Positions 48,756 to 57,185 of a stretch of DNA of 64,000 nt are shown piece by piece. Numbering within the stretch: the first letter of the stretch is position 1; each line of letters opens with the position of its first letter. The notes beneath the pieces are model-generated. The model did no database searches. It saw only the letters and a program-made list of their open reading frames with translations, and was not told the origin of the DNA. This DNA is from Streptomyces aidingensis (GTDB lineage Bacteria > Actinomycetota > Actinomycetes > Streptomycetales > Streptomycetaceae). Made by a program: the position numbers and the translations under genes. The stretch is taken from positions 1 through 64,000 of the forward strand of contig NZ_FOLM01000021.1 in the NCBI RefSeq assembly GCF_900112355.1, given 5' to 3'.

Positions 48756-49415
48756 GTGTCGCCTGATCACTGCCAATGCCCGGTCCGCCGAAAAGCGTGG
48801 GAGCTGCCGTTCGTCGCCGACCCGGGCGAGGTCGCCGGTCTGCGCCGGGTCGTCCACCTCAACCTGGCGCTCTGGGGCCTGCACGACCTGATCCCCGCTG
48901 CCCAGCTCTGCGTCAGCGAACTCGCCGCCAACGTCATCACCCATGTCGGCACCGGGACCCAGGCCCTGCTCGCCGTCTCCATGAACGGCACCCGCCTCCG
49001 CATCGAGATGGAGGACGAGGGCACCGAGGCCCTCCCCGCCCCCCGTGCACCGGACCCCGACGCCGAGTCCGGCCGCGGCCTGATGCTCCTGTCGGCCTTC
49101 ACCGAGGACTGGGGCGTCACCCTCACCCCCACCGGCAAGCGCACCTGGTGCGAACTCGCCACCGGCCTGCCCACCCCCACCGGCCACCTCGGCGGCCCGC
49201 GCGTCACCCGCACCGAGACCTTGCTCGCCTCCTACACCGGCGAGCCGGGCACCCCGTCACTGCAGGGCCCCCTCGCCCATGCCGCGGCCGTCACGCTCAT
49301 CGCCGACATCTGCCACTGGCTCATCACCCATGGCTACGACCCCGACACCACCCTCGACGCCGCCCAGGCCCGATTGGAGCAGGCGCCGGTGCCCGGCCCG
49401 GCGCACGGTGTGTGA
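48756..49415 (+). CDS. RsbW-like ATP-binding (HATPase_c) protein
   Basis: A 219-residue protein with a Bergerat-fold ATPase at about residues 15-130: QLCVSELAANVITHVG is the N-box, and DEGTEAL with ESGRGLMLLSAFTEDWGV are the G-boxes, as in anti-sigma kinases RsbW/SpoIIAB of Streptomyces. A helical C-terminal extension (about 150-215, AAAVTLIADICHWLITHGYD) is unusual and may bind a partner. GTG 48756 has GGAGG 5 nt upstream. Association with XRE/DUF397 loci is common in Streptomyces. Confidence 0.8.
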   Translation: MSPDHCQCPVRRKAWELPFVADPGEVAGLRRVVHLNLALWGLHDLIPAAQLCVSELAANVITHVGTGTQALLAVSMNGTRLRIEMEDEGTEALPAPRAPDPDAESGRGLMLLSAFTEDWGVTLTPTGKRTWCELATGLPTPTGHLGGPRVTRTETLLASYTGEPGTPSLQGPLAHAAAVTLIADICHWLITHGYDPDTTLDAAQARLEQAPVPGPAHGV

Positions 49416-49521
49416 GTGCGGAAGTACCAGGCGTATGCGTGCCTGACGGCAGACGCGCGTCCAGAGGGCCGGGATCCGGATCTTGGCCTCGTGGTCCTTC
49501 CTTCTCGGGCAGGATGGGATC

Positions 49522-49953
49522 ATGCCCGTCCCTTCGTCCCCCGGCGTTTCCGCCCGGATGAGCCGCCAGGCGAACCGCAACACGTCTCCCGAGGTCGCGG
49601 TGCGTCGTCTGCTGTACGCGGCCGGTTTTCGCTACCGATTGCACCGGCCGGTGCCGGGTATGCGCCGTCGGACGATCGACATCGCGTTCCCCGGTCCCAA
49701 GGTTGCGGTCTTCCTGGACGGCTGCTTCTGGCACGGCTGCCCTGAGCACGCCACCCAACCCAAGGCCAACAGCGAGTGGTGGCGACAGAAGCTCGACAAG
49801 AACATGAGCCGTGACCGGGAGACGACTGAGCGTCTCGCCTCGGAGGGCTGGACGGTGCTGCGCTTCTGGGAGCACGAGGCACCGGGGACGGTGGCCGAGC
49901 TGGTGGCGAAGGCGGTCGCGGACAAGCGTTCCGGCCGATCGACCCGGCCGTGA
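49522..49953 (+). CDS. vsr: Very short patch repair endonuclease (Vsr)
   Basis: A 143-residue protein with Vsr motifs: NRNTSPEVAVRRLLYAAGFR, RRRTIDIAFPGPKVAVFLDG (catalytic Asp), CFWHGCPEHATQPKANSEWW (zinc and catalytic residues) and LRFWEHE at the end. Vsr nicks at T:G mismatches produced by deamination of 5-methylcytosine. It immediately precedes two cytosine-5 methyltransferase genes and overlaps the first in-frame start of the next (GTGA at 49950). It is the first gene of the restriction/defence island. Confidence 0.9.
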   Translation: MPVPSSPGVSARMSRQANRNTSPEVAVRRLLYAAGFRYRLHRPVPGMRRRTIDIAFPGPKVAVFLDGCFWHGCPEHATQPKANSEWWRQKLDKNMSRDRETTERLASEGWTVLRFWEHEAPGTVAELVAKAVADKRSGRSTRP

Positions 49954-50030
49954 TGAGCCCGTGCTTGTCGGGGATCCCGCCGGTCCCCACCATTGAGTCA
50001 CGTCATCCACAGGCCGGGGGAGACTGTCAC

Positions 50031-51020
50031 TTGACGTCAGCGCACCATTCTTCGTTGGAGATCTGCGCCGGGGCGGGTGGCCTTGCCATGGGCCTGGAAG
50101 CCGCCGGCTTCGACCCGGTCGCGCTGGTGGAGAGCGACCCGCACGCGTGTGCCACTCTCCGTGCCAACCGTCCCGGTTGGCGGGTGCTGGAGATGGATGT
50201 GTGGGAGTTCACCGCCCGGGACCATCCCTATGTGTACGACGTCGATCTGTTGGCCGCCGGCCTCCCCCGGGTCAAATCGCCGGCTGCGGTCAGGCGCGCC
50301 GAGGATGGCTACGCGAGGGAACTGCTGGAGGCCGCGGTCTGGTTGACCACCGAGGTTCGACCCCGTTCGCTGCTGATCGAGAACGTGCCGGGGCTGGTCC
50401 GGGATTCGGCGTTCACCGAGCTGCGGGAGTTTGCCCATCGAGAACTTGAGCACCTCGGTTACGTGCTGAGTTGGAACACGCTCAACGCCAGTGACTTCGG
50501 CCTGGCACAGAACCGGCGGATGGGTCTGTTGGTTGCGATGCGGGCGGATGCGGCCGGTCGCTTCCGGTGGCCCGAGCCGGTGCCCGGGCCGCCACCCACG
50601 GTGGGGGAGGCACTGGGGCCCTCGATGGCCGCGCGAGGATGGTGCGATGCCGAAGCGTGGGCCGCCAGGGCGAACAGGCTCGCCCCCGCGATCGTGGGCG
50701 GCTCGAAGAAACGGGGCGGCGCGGACCTCGGGCCGAGCGGCACCAAGCAGGCATGGGCGCGGATGGGGATCAACGGCGGCGGCGTCGGGGACGAGGTGCC
50801 CGACGCGGGTTACTGCTGGGAGCCGGACGGAGACGTCAAGAAGCTGCCGAAGCTCACCGTGGAGCAGATCGCGGTGCTTCAGGGCTTTCCCCCGGAGTGG
50901 ATGTTGGCCGGCCGAAAGACAGAACGGTGCCGTCAACTGGGACATGCCTCACCGCCGCCGGTTGCTCGGGCGCTCGGCGACCGGATCGCGGCCTCCTTCG
51001 TGTCGGACCCGGGGCGGTGA
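50031..51020 (+). CDS. Cytosine-5 DNA methyltransferase homologue lacking the catalytic Cys
   Basis: A 329-residue protein aligned in all main C5-methyltransferase blocks: motif I LEICAGAGGLAMGLEAAGF, motif VI IENVPGL (Glu117), motif VIII FGLAQNRRMGLLVA, a target-recognition-like region and LTVEQIAVLQGFPPEW. The PC loop that should read GGxPCxPFS reads GLPRVKSPA, with Arg80 in place of the nucleophile Cys. Motif X reads QLGHASPPP with His for the usual Asn. No frameshift explains this. It should be catalytically inactive, perhaps a regulatory or specificity partner of the next gene. TTG 50031 with GGGGGAG upstream is preferred; GTG 49950 overlapping vsr is possible. Confidence 0.8.
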   Translation: MTSAHHSSLEICAGAGGLAMGLEAAGFDPVALVESDPHACATLRANRPGWRVLEMDVWEFTARDHPYVYDVDLLAAGLPRVKSPAAVRRAEDGYARELLEAAVWLTTEVRPRSLLIENVPGLVRDSAFTELREFAHRELEHLGYVLSWNTLNASDFGLAQNRRMGLLVAMRADAAGRFRWPEPVPGPPPTVGEALGPSMAARGWCDAEAWAARANRLAPAIVGGSKKRGGADLGPSGTKQAWARMGINGGGVGDEVPDAGYCWEPDGDVKKLPKLTVEQIAVLQGFPPEWMLAGRKTERCRQLGHASPPPVARALGDRIAASFVSDPGR

Positions 51021-51026
51021 GTTACG

Positions 51027-52379
51027 ATGTCCCGCCCGTCTCACCCCGATCACCAGCCACGGAACGACCACATGACTCCCGCGCCGCAGAGCGAACCCAT
51101 CAAGATCGCCGATCTGTTCGCCGGCTGCGGGGGCTTCACGCAGGGCTTCTACTCGTTCCGTCCGGAGGGGCAGGAGGACCGGCCGGAGCCGTTCTTCAGG
51201 TCGGTACTGGCCATCGAGAACAACCACAGCGCGGCGGCCACCTACGCCGCGAACTTCGCGTCGGAACCGGGTGCCGGTGCGCACGTGCACAACGAGGACA
51301 TCGAGAAGTGGGAGCCCGCCCACGACGAGATCGAGGCCGATGTCGTGCTCGGAGGGCCGCCGTGTCAGGGATTCTCCGGCCTGGGGCCCGGGAAACCCGA
51401 CGATCCCCGCAACAAGCTGTGGCGGCACTACGTCGAAATCGTCTCCAAGATCATCGAGCCCAAGGTCTTTGTCATCGAGAACGTCGATCGCTTTCTGCGG
51501 TCCCTGGAATTCCATCAGTTGGTGGAGGAGACCAAGCCGGGCGGGATGTTGGAGAAGTATCGACTGATCGATCCTCCCGGAGGCTCGGTGGACGAGAAAA
51601 TGCCCCGGGAGAAGCGTTATCGGCGATATCTGCTGAACGCCGCGAACTACGGTGTTCGCCAGAAGCGAAGGCGAGCAATTGTGATCGGTGTGCACAAGGA
51701 TATTCCCGAGGTCGCCGACCTCCAATATCCGGAGCCCACGCATGCCGATCCTCGTAAGCTCGCCTCCGAGCCCGAGGACACCCTCTTCGCTTCGAATCGG
51801 ATTCTGCCGTGGCGCACTGTCGACGACGTATTCAAGCAGTCGGCGCACATGCAGTTGAAGGACGACTTGGAGATGGGTCCGGACGGCTGCTGCCTCACCA
51901 CCGAACTGCACATACGGCGGCATCCGGAAGAGCTGTCCCTGGCCCGTTATGCGGCCATCCCGGAGGGCGGCAACAGAAAACACCTCGTGGGTCGCTCCTA
52001 CAAAGTCGACCGGTTCGGTGTGATCCGTCTGTCGGGAGAGCCGGGTTACGCGAGTATCAAGGGTACAGAACGGTACCTGTCGACGGAGAGTTGGGACAAC
52101 CACAACAACGGTTCCGGGGACGTCATGGGCAGGCTCCGGATGAATGAGCCGGCGGTCACGATCCGGACGGAGTTCTTCAAGCCCGAGAAGGGGCGGTATC
52201 TCCATCCGTCGGAACCTCGACCCATCACGCATTTCGAGGCGGCACGCCTCCAGGGTTTTCCCGAGACATTCAAGTGGTGCGGTTCGAAGACGGAAATCGC
52301 TCGCCAGATCGGCAATGCCGTTCCTGTCGAGCTCGGTCAGCAGATCGCACGAGCGATCTACCGGGCGCTCCGGGGATGA
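51027..52379 (+). CDS. Cytosine-5 DNA methyltransferase (active-site intact)
   Basis: A 450-residue protein with intact motifs: IADLFAGCGGFTQGF (I), VVLGGPPCQGFSGLG (IV, nucleophile Cys113), VIENVDRF (VI, Glu151), YGVRQKRRRAIVIGV (VIII), then a large target-recognition domain, and AARLQGFPETF with QIGNAVPVELG (IX-X). It should methylate a specific sequence at C5, protecting host DNA. ATG 51027 lies 6 nt after the inactive homologue; ATG 51072 is an alternative. It is convergent with the DUF6339-like operon, only 12 nt away. Confidence 0.9.
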   Translation: MSRPSHPDHQPRNDHMTPAPQSEPIKIADLFAGCGGFTQGFYSFRPEGQEDRPEPFFRSVLAIENNHSAAATYAANFASEPGAGAHVHNEDIEKWEPAHDEIEADVVLGGPPCQGFSGLGPGKPDDPRNKLWRHYVEIVSKIIEPKVFVIENVDRFLRSLEFHQLVEETKPGGMLEKYRLIDPPGGSVDEKMPREKRYRRYLLNAANYGVRQKRRRAIVIGVHKDIPEVADLQYPEPTHADPRKLASEPEDTLFASNRILPWRTVDDVFKQSAHMQLKDDLEMGPDGCCLTTELHIRRHPEELSLARYAAIPEGGNRKHLVGRSYKVDRFGVIRLSGEPGYASIKGTERYLSTESWDNHNNGSGDVMGRLRMNEPAVTIRTEFFKPEKGRYLHPSEPRPITHFEAARLQGFPETFKWCGSKTEIARQIGNAVPVELGQQIARAIYRALRG

Positions 52380-52391
52380 ACCGTCGGTGTT

Positions 52392-53282
52392 TCACGGCGT
52401 TGTTCCGGCGGCCTCCCGGCCGCGCACCGGCGCCTCGGCGAAGAGCTTCTCGAACTGCTTGACCAGGGTGTCCACCGACCCCGACGGGATCGGGCCGTCG
52501 TCCGGTCCGTCCGGAAGGGTGTCGAGCGAGGCCGGCGGCGCCAGGTCGCAGTCGTCGATCCACTGGCGCAGCCCGTCGGCATCCGGGCCGTCGTCCGGGG
52601 CCATCACGTCGTACATCAGCGTGGAGGCGGCCGTGTTGATTGCGGTCGCGAGGGCGTTGACCTCCCTGCCGATCGTCACCGTTCCCTGCTCCAGCAGGCG
52701 CGTCACGGCTCGCGCCGTGGGGCGGTGGTCGATGATGTCCAGGCGCAGCACCGTGTTGAGCACGTCCTGGTTGCGACACGCCACGACGGCCGGCCGGTAG
52801 TCGTCCGCGTCCCGGAAGAGCTCGGCGGCCCACCACAGACGGGCAAACCCCTGCTTGTAGTGCAGGCCGCGAAAACGGTCGGCGGTGACCGCCGGCGTCT
52901 CGCCGTCCTTCGTGCGGGTGGGGAGGTGCCGCCAGACGAGGTAGTCGGGCCCGACCACCAGGGCGAGGAAGTTCCACACCCCGGTGTCGGCCGCTTCTGC
53001 CCGGGTGATTCGCAGAGTGGCGTGCAGCCGAGGCGCGAGCCAGGCGTCGGCCTGGGCCCGTTCCTCCCGGGGGTGCCGGCGCATGGCTTCGTCGAGCAGT
53101 TCCCTGATCGGGCGGACGTCCCACCGGCTCCGGTCGTCCTCGATCGGCTCGGCGGCACGGATAGCCGCCACCAGGGGCGGTTCCTCCTGCCCGGTCAGCA
53201 CGCCCCGGGCGACAAGTCTCGCCGCCGCAGCGTCGCGCAGCAGCCCGATCCGCTCGGGAAGGTCGTCGATGTGGCGGGTCAT
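52392..53282 (-). CDS. DUF6339-like protein of the defence island
   Basis: A 296-residue soluble protein. Features are an N-terminal helical region (RIGLLRDAAAARLVARGVLT), a central WNFLALVVGPDYLVWRHLP segment, FRGLHYKQGFARLWWAAELF and AVVACRNQDVLNTVLRLDII. This pattern resembles the DUF6339 family found beside restriction systems; its biochemical role is unknown. It is the last gene of a three-gene leftward operon and starts inside the stop of the upstream gene (ATGA). Confidence 0.65.
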   Translation of the reverse strand: MTRHIDDLPERIGLLRDAAAARLVARGVLTGQEEPPLVAAIRAAEPIEDDRSRWDVRPIRELLDEAMRRHPREERAQADAWLAPRLHATLRITRAEAADTGVWNFLALVVGPDYLVWRHLPTRTKDGETPAVTADRFRGLHYKQGFARLWWAAELFRDADDYRPAVVACRNQDVLNTVLRLDIIDHRPTARAVTRLLEQGTVTIGREVNALATAINTAASTLMYDVMAPDDGPDADGLRQWIDDCDLAPPASLDTLPDGPDDGPIPSGSVDTLVKQFEKLFAEAPVRGREAAGTTP

Positions 53283-54253
53283 CGTCGGTTGTCCTCTCCG
53301 GAACGCTCCAGCGTTCGCACGGTGGTGCCGAGGTTTCGGGCCAGCCGGGCGCGGCGGGCGGCGGCGTAGTGTATGCGCGGCTGCAACTCTGCCCAACGGC
53401 CGCCCTCGCTGCGCCGTGCGTGGAGCTCGCGCAGCGCGTCCGCGGGCGAGAGGTCGGGGAATACGTCACCGACCAGGCCGCGCAGCACCCGGTCCCGCCA
53501 TCCCGTGGGCCACTGCGGCACGCCGTCCTCCACGTCAAGGCCGTCGACCGCGGCCTGGAACATGGCAGTCCATGCCTCGGTGGCGATCTGGGCGGCCAGC
53601 ATGCCCCGCACAGCTTTCTCCACCGGGTTGCCAGAGCCCTCCAGCAGGTCCTCGATCCCCTCGAATCCGGTGTTGAGATGGACGGTGGGCATCTCGCCGG
53701 TGGTTTCGATCAGCCAGGGGGCGTCCCGGTACGGGCGCAGCCACTCCTCGTCGGTGTTCCGGAAGTCCACCTTGTGGATGACCAGTTCCCGCTCCCGCAC
53801 CGGTTCTCGGGCTTGGAGATCAACGATCCAGCTCTCTTCGGTACCACCGATGATGCGCCCGGGTACGCCCTCCACCGTCGCGACGACGTACAGGGAGAGT
53901 TCGGCCCGGGACCGGTGGGAGCCGCGGGTCAGGGTGATGCTCCCCGTCCGGACTCCGTCCTCGGCGGTACCCGACAGTCGCGCGGTTGTCCGGGCGTTGG
54001 TGGCGCCCTCCGTAAGGACGGCCACGCACACCACATCCCGCCAGGCACCGGCGGACAGCTCCCCACGGGGAAGCTCGGCCCGCAGCTCCAGCCGGACCTC
54101 GTCCCATTCGCGCCGCTCGACCTCGTGCAGAGCGACCACCTGGTGGGTTCGGGAGATCATGTGGAGAGGCAGTGCCCGCCCGTCCACCTTCGCCCCGACT
54201 ACTTGGAGGGTGACCTCGCCGGCCGGCGTCGGGTACGGCATCGCGGTTTTCAT
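53279..54253 (-). CDS. Unknown protein of the defence island (324 aa)
   Basis: A 324-residue protein with a strand-rich N-terminal half (VTLQVVGAKVDGRALPLHMI, DEVRLELRAELPRG, SRAELSLYVVATVEGVPGRI) and a helical C-terminal half (EKAVRGMLAAQIATEAWTAM, LRELHARRSEGGRWAEL). No nuclease or ATPase motif is seen. The first half might be a small-molecule or nucleic-acid binding beta-sandwich. It overlaps both neighbours by 4 bp (ATGA), so it is expressed with the HTH-GHKL ATPase and the DUF6339-like protein and probably forms a complex with them. Confidence 0.65.
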   Translation of the reverse strand: MKTAMPYPTPAGEVTLQVVGAKVDGRALPLHMISRTHQVVALHEVERREWDEVRLELRAELPRGELSAGAWRDVVCVAVLTEGATNARTTARLSGTAEDGVRTGSITLTRGSHRSRAELSLYVVATVEGVPGRIIGGTEESWIVDLQAREPVRERELVIHKVDFRNTDEEWLRPYRDAPWLIETTGEMPTVHLNTGFEGIEDLLEGSGNPVEKAVRGMLAAQIATEAWTAMFQAAVDGLDVEDGVPQWPTGWRDRVLRGLVGDVFPDLSPADALRELHARRSEGGRWAELQPRIHYAAARRARLARNLGTTVRTLERSGEDNRR

Positions 54254-56340
54254 CGGCCCGCTCCTCCCGCCTTCTGCAGTTCGACCACGAGACGGGACAC
54301 GGCCGCCGGCACCGGGTGCGACGCCACATCGGTGGTCCCGCTGAACGATGCCGTCCGGGCTCCGGGCTCGAAGCGAAGCATGCCCTGCTCCACGCGGCAG
54401 TTCTCACCGGCGATCAGTTCGGCCCAGCCGACCGTCGGACGCTTGCCCGATCGGACGTCGAACTTCGCCACGGGGGTCATGAGCCAGGCGTCCTCACGCC
54501 GGGGCAGTTTCACCTCCACCCTGACCCGCCATGCCCCGCCATCGTCCAGTTTGCCGTCCATGTGGTGGACGGTCGGGTGTCCTGCGGCTCGGCGTCCGGT
54601 CGTCGCCGGGCCACCGCCCGCATCGAGTCGTAGGAGTTCGCGGAGCACGCCGGGACCGCCGTCGGTCCGCTGTTCACGCCGACCGACCAGGTCCCGGACG
54701 GCGGCGTACATGTCGCGTCGGAAGTCCAGAATGCGCTGGCGGGCGCCGCGCGCGTAGCGGGAGGTCAACTCGTCGGTACGGGTCCAGTCGTCGTGCTCGG
54801 GGGGTTCGGAGGCCCGTAGGAACAGCTCGGCCAGCCGGGCGTCCTCCGAGTCCTCCCCCGTGGCGTGTCCCGCCAGCAGCACGGCCTGGAAAGGATCCGT
54901 GCCCAGCGGGAGGTCCGGTACCCGCCGTTCGCTGACCGACATGCGATTGCCGCGCATGCACACCAGGTGATTCGGCCTCGACGGGTCGTTGTCCTCGGCG
55001 GAGGTGATCAGCAGGACCGCCCGGTGCTCGACGTCCGGTCCCTTCCGGCCGCGCAGGACCGGAATCCGCAGCGGAACCCGGGTCATGGCCACCTGTCCCA
55101 GCTCGTTCAGCGAGGCCACGGTCTCGCCGTTCAGATACGCCCGCAGGGCTCGGGTCCGGGCCGGCCGGCGGGTGTGGGGATCGACAGGCTCCTCCGGCTT
55201 GACGATCTGACCATTGCGCAGGGTGGTGACCGATGCCTCCAGCAGGGCCGTGCGGTCCCGGCCGCGGGTCATGGCCGCCCAGAAACTCTCGGCGAGGGAC
55301 TCGACCAGTTTGTCGTGCATGTCCTGGACGCTCTCGGCGTCCCCGGCGGCGTCGTGCGCTCCGACGATCAGGAACGAGGTGCCGGGCTCGGAGTTGGCAC
55401 GGGTGAGATGCAACTGGTCCGTGGTCGCCGTATCCGCCCACCAGGACCGCGAAACACCCTTGTACTCAGGTTCGCTGTCCTCCTCACCCAGCCATGCGGG
55501 CCCGGCGAAGTGGTGGCCGCCGACCTCCCGCCAGGGGAGGTCCAGCCGGCCGATCAGCCGCCGTTCGGTCCGGCCTTCGTGGGGTGCGGAGAGCGTGCTG
55601 TTGATCAGGACGAGGCCCAGCCGGCTCGTCGCCCACAGGGTGGCCTTGCCCAAACCGTAGGAGCCGCCCGCGAAGCCGCTGGACTTGTGGCTGTCCAGTT
55701 GACGTCTGACCACGGCGGCGAAGCGTCCGTCCCCGTAGTCGGGACCGGTCAGGCCCGAGGCGTTGTAGTCGTCGACCCGCAGCAGCACCAGCCGGTCGGT
55801 CTCCCGCAGTTCCCGCAGGCCCTCGGCGATTACCCGTCCGACTTTCTGCGGCTGGGCGGCGGCGGCCTCGTAGTGCGGAAGCAGGTCGTCCCACCGCAGG
55901 GCGCCCAGGAAGTTGTGCAGCGGCTCCCCGGTCAGCTCGTGCAGAACGTAGCGCACCCGGACCGGGCGGGATTCGTCGAGACGCTCGTCCAGGCTGTTCT
56001 GGGTCGCCTCCCGGGCAAGCACGGCCACGTCGGCGTCGAACGCGAAGGCGGCGGCGTTCCCGAACTCCCGCCCGCCGTCGGCGTGCGCCGGGCGGTGGTA
56101 CCAGCCGACGGGACGGCCGGACGGCACGTCCTCGGTGCGGAGGTACACCGTCGCCTGGTCGACGCCCAGGATGCGCGCGATCTCCCGCTTGGTCTCGTCA
56201 CGGGGCTCTGCCCGCCCGGTGATCCATGCGGAAACCGCCGCACGTGTCACGCCCAGCTCGGCCCCGAACGCGGATTGGGACATCTCGATACGTCTGAGTT
56301 GCCTGCCCAGCCACAGACCGAACGCCTCCTCGTCGCTCAC
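54250..56340 (-). CDS. GHKL ATPase with N-terminal XRE helix-turn-helix
   Basis: A 696-residue protein. Residues 8-70 are an XRE HTH (FGLWLGRQLRRIEMSQSAFG, then GVTRAAVSAWITGRA). Residues about 80-400 are a GHKL/Bergerat ATPase: REATQNSLDE N-box (Glu111, Asn115), LLRVDDYNASGL G1-like, and GGSYGLGKATLW (about 225-236). The C-terminal 300 residues are unassigned (VEVKLPRREDAWLMTPVAKF). GHKL ATPases of the MutL/MORC type occur in bacterial restriction systems; fusion to a DNA-binding repressor domain suggests autoregulation. GTG 56340 has GGGAGG 5 nt upstream. Confidence 0.75.
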   Translation of the reverse strand: MSDEEAFGLWLGRQLRRIEMSQSAFGAELGVTRAAVSAWITGRAEPRDETKREIARILGVDQATVYLRTEDVPSGRPVGWYHRPAHADGGREFGNAAAFAFDADVAVLAREATQNSLDERLDESRPVRVRYVLHELTGEPLHNFLGALRWDDLLPHYEAAAAQPQKVGRVIAEGLRELRETDRLVLLRVDDYNASGLTGPDYGDGRFAAVVRRQLDSHKSSGFAGGSYGLGKATLWATSRLGLVLINSTLSAPHEGRTERRLIGRLDLPWREVGGHHFAGPAWLGEEDSEPEYKGVSRSWWADTATTDQLHLTRANSEPGTSFLIVGAHDAAGDAESVQDMHDKLVESLAESFWAAMTRGRDRTALLEASVTTLRNGQIVKPEEPVDPHTRRPARTRALRAYLNGETVASLNELGQVAMTRVPLRIPVLRGRKGPDVEHRAVLLITSAEDNDPSRPNHLVCMRGNRMSVSERRVPDLPLGTDPFQAVLLAGHATGEDSEDARLAELFLRASEPPEHDDWTRTDELTSRYARGARQRILDFRRDMYAAVRDLVGRREQRTDGGPGVLRELLRLDAGGGPATTGRRAAGHPTVHHMDGKLDDGGAWRVRVEVKLPRREDAWLMTPVAKFDVRSGKRPTVGWAELIAGENCRVEQGMLRFEPGARTASFSGTTDVASHPVPAAVSRLVVELQKAGGAGR

Positions 56341-56875
56341 GAGAGCCTCCCTTGTCTACCGGTGGGACGGAGAGACCACACTCTACCAGTGGCTTTGACG
56401 TGCGGGCCCATGTCAAAGGCTCATTGACGTGAAGTGGGTGCAGGCATCTTCGTGTGGATGGCAGGAATTTTCGCCAGTGTTTGGTCGAGAGTTTCCAGTT
56501 CTGTCCCTATTTGTTCATGCTTGTGCTTTCCGTGTCGATCCGTGTCGATTAGTCCCCGGTGGAGCGATGGTGTTGCGCGTAGGGGCATTGTGGTAAGGTC
56601 TCCGCCCAAGTCGCACCGAATATCGGTTCGTCATACCAGCTTGCTATCTGAGGAGTTCATCTCTAGGGTGGGGCTTCGCTCGGCGGCCAATCCAACCCGT
56701 CCGAAGGCGTTTCTGCTGTGGTCATTACCCGTGGCCGCCGGTTGATTCGCGCGTGCGCGCTCCATTTCCGTTTCGGTGGGGGAGCGGAGCCGGTTCCTGA
56801 CCCGGTTCTGGCACCGACTTCCCAAGAGCACGTGTCTACTCATTAGTAAATCGACAGCCGTCCAGGGGGGACGAG
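56341..56875. promoter_or_regulatory. Divergent control region of the defence island
   Basis: A 535-bp gap, AT-richer than its surroundings, between the leftward HTH-GHKL operon and the rightward helicase operon. It contains CTTTGAC-N12-GTCAAAG (56393-56418), TTGACGTG twice (56395 and 56424), a tandem 10-bp repeat CCGTGTCGAT (56530-56549) and ACCGA-ATA-TCGGT (56615-56627). No convincing gene is seen. These are candidate operators for the HTH-GHKL protein and promoters for both operons. Confidence 0.55.
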
Positions 56876-57184
56876 TTGACCGCGATTCACCGGCGTGCCG
56901 AGACCGTTGCCGAGGACGCCGAGGGCGTTCATTCAGTACCGATCGGGGGACGTCTGCTGCCGCCGCAGGGTGCGCCGCCCCACCAGTTCCGGACGTGGCG
57001 GCAGCCGCGTCCGCCCAAGGGCCCCTGGCGGGTCACCATCGTCCTCTGTGCCACCGGAGGGGTCTTCGCGGCAGTCTGGGCATTGGCCGGGCCGGGGTTC
57101 ACCATCGGAGACATCGACATCAGTGACGTCGTCCACATCAATATCGGAAACACTGATGCCAGCGGCTCGGAGGATGAGCGCTGA
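56876..57184 (+). CDS. Small single-pass membrane protein (102 aa) heading the helicase operon
   Basis: A 102-residue protein from TTG 56876 (GGGGGGA 4 nt upstream). A Pro/Arg-rich N-terminal half (LLPPQGAPPHQFRTWRQPRP) precedes one hydrophobic helix (VTIVLCATGGVFAAVWALAG, about 53-72). The C-terminal tail is acidic and Asp/Ile-rich (FTIGDIDISDVVHINIGNTD). The next gene starts one base after its stop, so they are coupled. Not recognised. It could tether the system to the membrane or act as an effector; both ideas are speculative. Confidence 0.55.
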   Translation: MTAIHRRAETVAEDAEGVHSVPIGGRLLPPQGAPPHQFRTWRQPRPPKGPWRVTIVLCATGGVFAAVWALAGPGFTIGDIDISDVVHINIGNTDASGSEDER

Positions 57185-57185
57185 G

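Noticed and set aside
50240..50330. A frameshift explaining the missing catalytic Cys of the first methyltransferase
   Set aside because: Neither alternative frame contains a PC motif here, and downstream motifs VI and VIII stay in the same frame, so it is a true substitution.
56434..56745. A 103-codon ORF in the divergent control region
   Set aside because: Unlikely codon use and Cys/Ser/Arg-rich composition, no ribosome site, and it overlaps repeat motifs and promoter-like sequence.
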